From: Nematostella vectensis
Taxonomy: Eukaryota > Cnidaria > Anthozoa > Actiniaria > Edwardsiidae
Direction of reading: 5' to 3'
Assembly (NCBI RefSeq): GCF_932526225.1
Contig: NC_064043.1
Coordinates: 992,001-1,056,000, forward strand
DNA length: 64,000 nt
The notes under the pieces are model-generated. The model worked only from the letters and a program-made list of their open reading frames with translations. It did no database searches and was not told where the DNA came from. Numbering within the stretch: the stretch's first letter is position 1; each line of letters begins with the position of its first letter. The position numbers and the translations under genes were made by a program. This document shows, piece by piece, positions 58,523-64,000 of the stretch.

Positions 58523-61500
58523 ACACAAGAACTAACTAGATTCCTTGGATAACTTGATTAAGTAGATTCTAACATAGAGCATAGCGCTCGATAGATTGAT
58601 ATACCTTTTTTTCCGAGTATACTGTTTTATTTTTCCTAATGTTACTTTTTGGAATTTACATTCGGAAACAAAATTATCGATTGTAACCTTTTGGAGGTTA
58701 CACTCGTAAAACAAATTCCCGAATGTAACCCTGAAGCTTTTCCCGAATGTAACCTCCCGTCCGATGGTGACTTTGCTTGGGATAGTTTACGATACCAATA
58801 GTATTAAAAGTAATTTTCATTACAATTCCCTTCAGCAATGCCACGTTAGTCTTTCGTTGCGGGCACTTGACTACTAACGCAGCGACCCGGGTTCGATTCC
58901 CGCTGAGAGCCTATTTTTTTTTTTTTCTTTTTTTTAAATATCAATACTTAATTATACTGTTCTTGGTGTGTCATGACATAAAAAGAAGGTATAGGGACAT
59001 TTTTATGTACTCTCAGCATCTTTGATGTGCTCATGCTTTGTTCAGGATCCTGTACATATTTTATGCACACAAGAACTAACTAGATTCCTTGGATAACTTG
59101 ATTAAGTAGATTCTAACATAGAGCATAGCGCTCGATAGATTGATATACCTATTTTTCCGAGTATACTGTTTTATTTTTCCTAATGTTACTTTTTGGAATT
59201 TACATTCGGAAAAAAAATTATCGATTGTAACCTTTTGGAAGTTACACTCGTAAAACAAATTCCCGAATGTAACCCTGAAGCTTTTCCCGAATGTAACCTC
59301 CAGTCCGATGGTGACTTTTCTTGGGATACTTTACGATACCAATAGTATTAAACGTAATTTTCATTACAATTCCCTTCAGCAATGCCACGTTAGTCTTTCG
59401 TTGCGGGCACTTGACTACTAACGCAGCGACCCGAGTTCGATTCCCGCTGATAGCCTATTTTTTTTTTATTAATTTTTTTTAAATATCGATACTTAATTAT
59501 ACTGTTCTTGGTTTGTCATGACATAAAAAGAAGGTATAGGGACATTTTTATGTACTCTCAGCATCTTTGATGTGCTCATGCTTTGTTCAGGATCCTGTAC
59601 AGTTTTATGCACACAAGAACTAACTAGATTCCTTGGATAACTTGATTAAGTAGATTCTAACATAGAGCATAGCGCTCGATAGATTGATATACCTATTTTT
59701 CCGAGTATACTGTTCTATTTTTCCTAATGTTACTTTTTGGAATTTACATTCGGAAAAAAAATTATCGATTGTAACCTTTTGGAGGTTACACTCGTAAAAC
59801 AAATTCCCGAATGTAACCCTGAAGCTTTTCCCGAATGTAACCTCCAGTCCGATGGTGACTTTGCTTGGGATAGTTTACGATACCAATAGTATTAAAAGTA
59901 ATTTTCATTACAATTCCCTTCAGCAATGCCACGTTAGTCTTTCGTTTCGGGCACTTGACTCCTAACGCAGCGACCCGGGTTTGATTCCCGCTGATAGCCT
60001 TTTTTTTTTCTTTATTTTTTTTTTAAAATATCGATACTCAATTATACTGTTCTTGGTGTGTCATGACATAAAAAGAAGGTATATAGTCATTTTTATGTAC
60101 TCTCAGCATCTTTGATGTGCTCATGCTTTGTTCAGGATCCTGTACATATTTTATGCACACAAGAACTAACTAGATTCCTTGGATAACTTGAATAAGTAGA
60201 TTCTAACATAGAGCATAGCGCTCGATAGATTGATATACCTTTTTTTCCGAGTATACTGTTCTATTTTTCCTAATGTTACTTTTTGGAATTTACATTCGGA
60301 AAAAAAAATATCGATTTTAACATTTTGGAGGTTACACTCGTAAAACAAATTCCCGAATGTAACCCTGAAACTTTTCCCGAATGTAACCTCCAGTCCAATG
60401 GTGACTTTGCTTGGGATAGTTTATGATACCAATAGTATTAAAAGTAATTTTCATTACAGTCCCCTTCAGCAATGCCACGTTAGTCTTTCGTTGCGGGCAC
60501 TTGACTACTAACGCAGCGACCCGGGTTCGATTCCCGCTGATAGCCTAATTTTTTTCTTTATTTTTTTTTTTTTAAATATCGATACTTAATTATACTGTTC
60601 TTGGTGTGTCATGACATAAAAAGAAGGTATAGGGACATTTTTATGTACTCTCAGCATCTTTGATGTGCTCATGCTTTGTTCAGGATCCTGTACAGTTTTA
60701 TGCACACAAGAACTAACTAGATTCCTTGGATAACTTGATTAAGTAGATTCTAACATAGAGCATAGCGCTCGATAGATTGATATACCTATTTTTCCGAGTA
60801 TACTGTTTTATTTTTCCTAATGTTACTTTTTGGAATTTACATTCGGAAAAAAATTTATCGATTGTAACCTTTTGGAGGTTACACTCGTAAAACAAATTCC
60901 CGAATGTAACCCTGAAGCTTTTCCCGAATGTAACCTCCAGTCCGATGGTGACTTTGCTTGGGATAGTTTACGATACCAATAGTATTAAAAGTAATTTTCA
61001 TTACAATTCCCTTCAGCAATGCCACGTTAGTCTTTCGTTGAGGGCACTTGACTACTAACGCAGCGACCCGGGTTCGATTCCCGCTGATAGCTTTTTTTTT
61101 TCTTTCTTTTTTTTTTTAAATATCGATACTTAATTATACTGTTCTTGGTGTGTCATGACATAAAAAGAAGGTATAGGGACATTTTTATGTACTCTCAGCA
61201 TCTTTGATGTGCTCATGCTTTGTTCAGGATCCTGTACAGTTTTATGCACACAAGAACTAACTAGATTCCTTGGATAACTTGATTAAGTAGATTCTAACAT
61301 AGAGCATAGCGCTCGATAGATTGATATACCTATTTTTCCGAGTATACTGTTTTATTTTTCCTAATGTTACTTTTTGGAATTTACATTGGGAAAAAAAATT
61401 ATCGATTGTAACCTTTTGGAGGTTACACTCGTAAAACAAATTCCCGAATGTAACCCTGAAGCTTTTCCCGAATGTAACCTCCCGTCCGATGGTGACTTTG

Positions 61501-64000
61501 CTTGGGATAGTTTACGATACCAATAGTATTAAAAGTAATTTTCATTACAATTCCCTTCAGCAATGCCACGTTAGTCTTTCGTTGCGGGCACTTGACTACT
61601 AACGCAGCGACCCGGGTTCGATTCCCGCTGAGAGCCTATTTTTTTTTCTTTATTTTTTTTTTAAATATCGATACTTAATTATACTGTTCTTGGTGTGTCA
61701 TGACATAAAAAAAAGGTATAGGGACATTTTTATGTACTCTCAGCATCTTTGATGTGCTCATGCTTTGTTCAGGATCCTGTACATATTTTATGCACACAAG
61801 AACTAACTAGATTCCTTGGATAACTTGATTAAGTAGATTCTAACATAGAGCATAGCGCTCGATAGATTGATATACCTATTTTTCCGAGTATACTGTTTTA
61901 TTTTTCCTAATGTTACTTTTTGGAATTTACATTCGGAAAAAAAATTATCGATTGTAACCTTTTGGAGGTTACACTCGTAAAACAAATTCCCGAATGTAAC
62001 ACTGAAGCTTTTCCCGAATGTAACCTCCAGTCCGATGGTGACTTAGCTTGGGATAGTTTACGATACCAATAGTATTAAAAGTAATTTTCATTACAATTCC
62101 CTTCAGCAATGCCACGTTAGTCTTTCGTTGCGGGCACTTGACTACTAACTCAGCGACCCGGGTTCGATTCCCGCTGATAGCCTTTTTTTTCTTTATTTTT
62201 TTTTTTAAATATCGATACTTAATTATACTGTTCTTGGTGTGTCATGACATAAAAAGAAGGTATAGGGACATTTTTATGTACTCTCAGCATCGTTGATGTG
62301 CTCATGCTTTGTTCAGGATCCTGTACATATTTTATGCACACAAGAACTAACTAGATTCCTTGGATAACTTGATTAAGTAGATTCTAACATAGAGCATAGC
62401 GCTCGATAGATTGATATACCTTTTTTTCCGAGTATACTGTTTTATTTTTCCTAATGTTACTTTTTGGAATTTACATTCGGAAAAAAAATATCGGTTGTAA
62501 CCTTTTGGAGGTTACACTCGTAAAACAAATTCCCGAATGTAACCCTGAAGCTTTTCTCGAATGTAACCTCCAGTCCGATGGTGACTTTGCTTGGGATAGT
62601 TTACGATACCAATAGTATTAAAAGTAATTTTCATTACAATTCCCTTCAGCAATGCCACGTTAGTCTTTCGTTGCGGGCACTTGACTCCTAACGCAGCGAC
62701 CCGGGTTCGATTCCCGCTGATAGCCTTTTTTTTTTTCTTTATTTTTTTTTAAAAATATCGATACTTAATTATACAGTTCTTGGTGTGTCATGACATAAAA
62801 AGAAGGTATATTGTCATTTTTATGTACTCTCAGCATCTTTGATGTGCTCATGCTTTGTTCAGGATCCTGTACATATTTTATGCACACAAGAACTAACTAG
62901 ATTCCTTGGATAACTTGAATAAGTAGATTCTAACATTTAGCATAGCGCTCGATAGATTGATATACCTTTTTTTCCGAGTACACTGTTCCATTTTTCCTAA
63001 TGTTACTTTTTCGAATTTACATTCGGAAAAAAAATTATCGATTTTAACCTTTTGGAGGTTACACTCGTAAAACAAATTCCCGAATGTAACCCTGAAACTT
63101 TTCCCGAATGTAACCTCCAGTCCAATGGTGACTTTGCTTGGGATACTTTATGATACCAATAGTATTAAAAGTAATTTTCATTACAATCCCCTTCAGCAAT
63201 GCCACGTTAGTCTTTCGTTGCGGGCACTTGACTACTAACGCAGCGACCCGGGTTCGATTCCCGCTGATAGCCTAATTTTTTTCTTTATTTTTTTTTTTAA
63301 ATATCGATACTTAATTATACTGTCCTTGGTGTGTCATGACATAAAAAGAAGGTATAGGGACATTTTTATGTACTCTCAGTATCTTTGATGTGCTCATGCT
63401 TTGTTCAGGATCCTGTACATACTTTATGCACACAAGAACTAACTAGATTCCTTGGATAACTTGATTAAGTAGATTCTAACATAGAGCATAGCGCTTGATA
63501 GATTGATATACCTTTTTTCCGAGTATACTGTTCTATTTTTCCTAATGTTACTTTTTGGAATTTACATTCGGAAAAAAAATTATCGATTGTAACATTTTGG
63601 AGGTTACACTCGTAAAACAAATTCCCGAATGTAACACTGAAGCTTTTCCCGAATGTAACCTCCAGTCCGATGGTGACTTTGCTTGGGATAGTTTACGATA
63701 CCAATAGTATTAAAAGTAATTTTCATTACAATTCCCTTCAGCAATGCCACGTTAGTCTTTCGTTGCGGGCACTTGACTACTAACTCAGCGACCCGGGTTC
63801 GATTCCCGCTGATAGCCTTTTTTTTCTTTATTTTTTTTAAATATCGATACTTAATTATACTGTTCTTGGTGTGTCATGACATAAAAAGAAGGTATAGGGA
63901 CATTTTTATGTACTCTCAGTATCTTTGATGTGCTCATGCTTTGTTCAGGATCCTGTACATACTTTATGCACACAAGAACTAACTAGATTCCTTGGATAAC
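58523..64000. repeat. Mosaic copy of the 29.6-36.2 kb segment
   Basis: Just before this, the array consists of the central class (GCAAGCACTTG, AAACACATTCCCG, TGACAAAAAAAAAAG). At about 58.6 kb it switches abruptly back to the classes seen at 29.6-36.2 kb, with the same order of markers (GGAAACAAAATT, GTTTCGGGCACTTG, AACACTGAAGC with GACTTAGCTTGG, TTTTCGAATTT, CTGTCCTTGG). Two extra units (60713, 61257) are present and about four are missing before 63439. Confidence 0.85.

Larger units (their letters stand above)
12182..64000. repeat. 545-bp satellite array, about 95 tandem monomers
   Basis: From 12182 (ACACAAGAACTAACTAG) to the window end the sequence is one head-to-tail array without interruption. 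The anchor CTAACTAG recurs at 12191, 12739, 13284 and so on to 63439 and 63979, giving 95 complete units and the first bases of a 96th. Mean length is about 545 bp; clear spacings range from 540 to 548. Most length change is in two T runs (after the tRNA-like block) and an A run near the middle. All monomers are in the same orientation. Fixed landmarks per unit are: the anchor; a cluster of CGAATGTAACC motifs; a tRNA-like block with B box; T runs; ATCGATACTTAATTATACTG; and CAGGATCCTG. No transposon interrupts the array. It could be pericentromeric, subtelomeric or interstitial; the sequence alone does not say. Confidence 0.98.

Noticed and set aside
12739-63075. About 60 nearly identical 60-codon open frames on the minus strand (starting MFYECNLQKVTI)
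   Set aside because: They are the satellite monomer read in one frame. Differences between copies mostly change amino acids (K/E, N/Y, R/K, Q/H), stops and frameshifts occur in many units, and there is no domain or expression signal. A dN/dS test across all units could overturn this.
12182-64000. CRISPR array, rDNA, histone or 5S cluster
   Set aside because: Units are 545 bp with no short-repeat/unique-spacer pattern, no rRNA-like sequence, no histone frames, and no 5S internal control region.

Overview
This is a eukaryotic, almost certainly metazoan, window. Genes are split by GT/AG introns, the DNA is AT-rich, and several mobile elements and fold-back repeats are of kinds common in marine invertebrates. 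Several features fit a cnidarian (stony coral or sea anemone): an intron-split Merlin/ISXO2-type transposase gene, a Penelope-like retroelement with a GIY-YIG endonuclease, and a TRAF-type zinc-finger gene. Nothing in the window fixes the species.

Left part (1 to 12,181) is ordinary gene and transposon territory. From 1 to about 2,200 there are only low-complexity G and C runs, a strong palindrome and no convincing gene. A 5'-truncated Penelope-like element lies on the minus strand (about 2,250 to 3,212). Its 3' flank folds as a minimal hammerhead-ribozyme-like motif, and its truncated end closes in a perfect 27-bp inverted repeat. A 412-bp hAT-like MITE follows (3,547 to 3,960), then a possible SINE relic. 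A three-exon gene (4,805 to 6,373) encodes a complete 302-residue Merlin/ISXO2-like transposase with all three acidic catalytic positions. After about 2.3 kb without a clear gene come four exons of a TRAF-zinc-finger/coiled-coil protein (8,706 to 10,351). Then follow two small hairpin elements that share their ends (one with a perfect 9-bp target duplication) and an isolated candidate exon (11,242 to 11,489).

Right part (12,182 to 64,000, over 80% of the window) is one uninterrupted head-to-tail satellite array. It holds about 95 monomers averaging 545 bp and continues past the window edge. Each monomer carries a tRNA-like block with a near-perfect RNA polymerase III B box followed directly by long T runs, the layout of a Pol III terminator. 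It also carries a cluster of direct and inverted copies of a short CGAATGTAACC motif that can form hairpins, and a conserved 10-bp palindrome containing GGATCC. Monomers fall into classes marked by linked variants. The classes recur at spacings of 5, 6, 11, 12, 16 and 51 to 55 monomers, so the array has grown by repeated segmental duplication at several scales. The 58.5 to 64.0 kb segment is a mosaic copy of the 29.6 to 36.2 kb segment.

The unique genes show no operon-like cooperation, as expected in an animal genome. The most unusual item is the satellite with a Pol III-like module in every unit; whether it is transcribed cannot be told from sequence.
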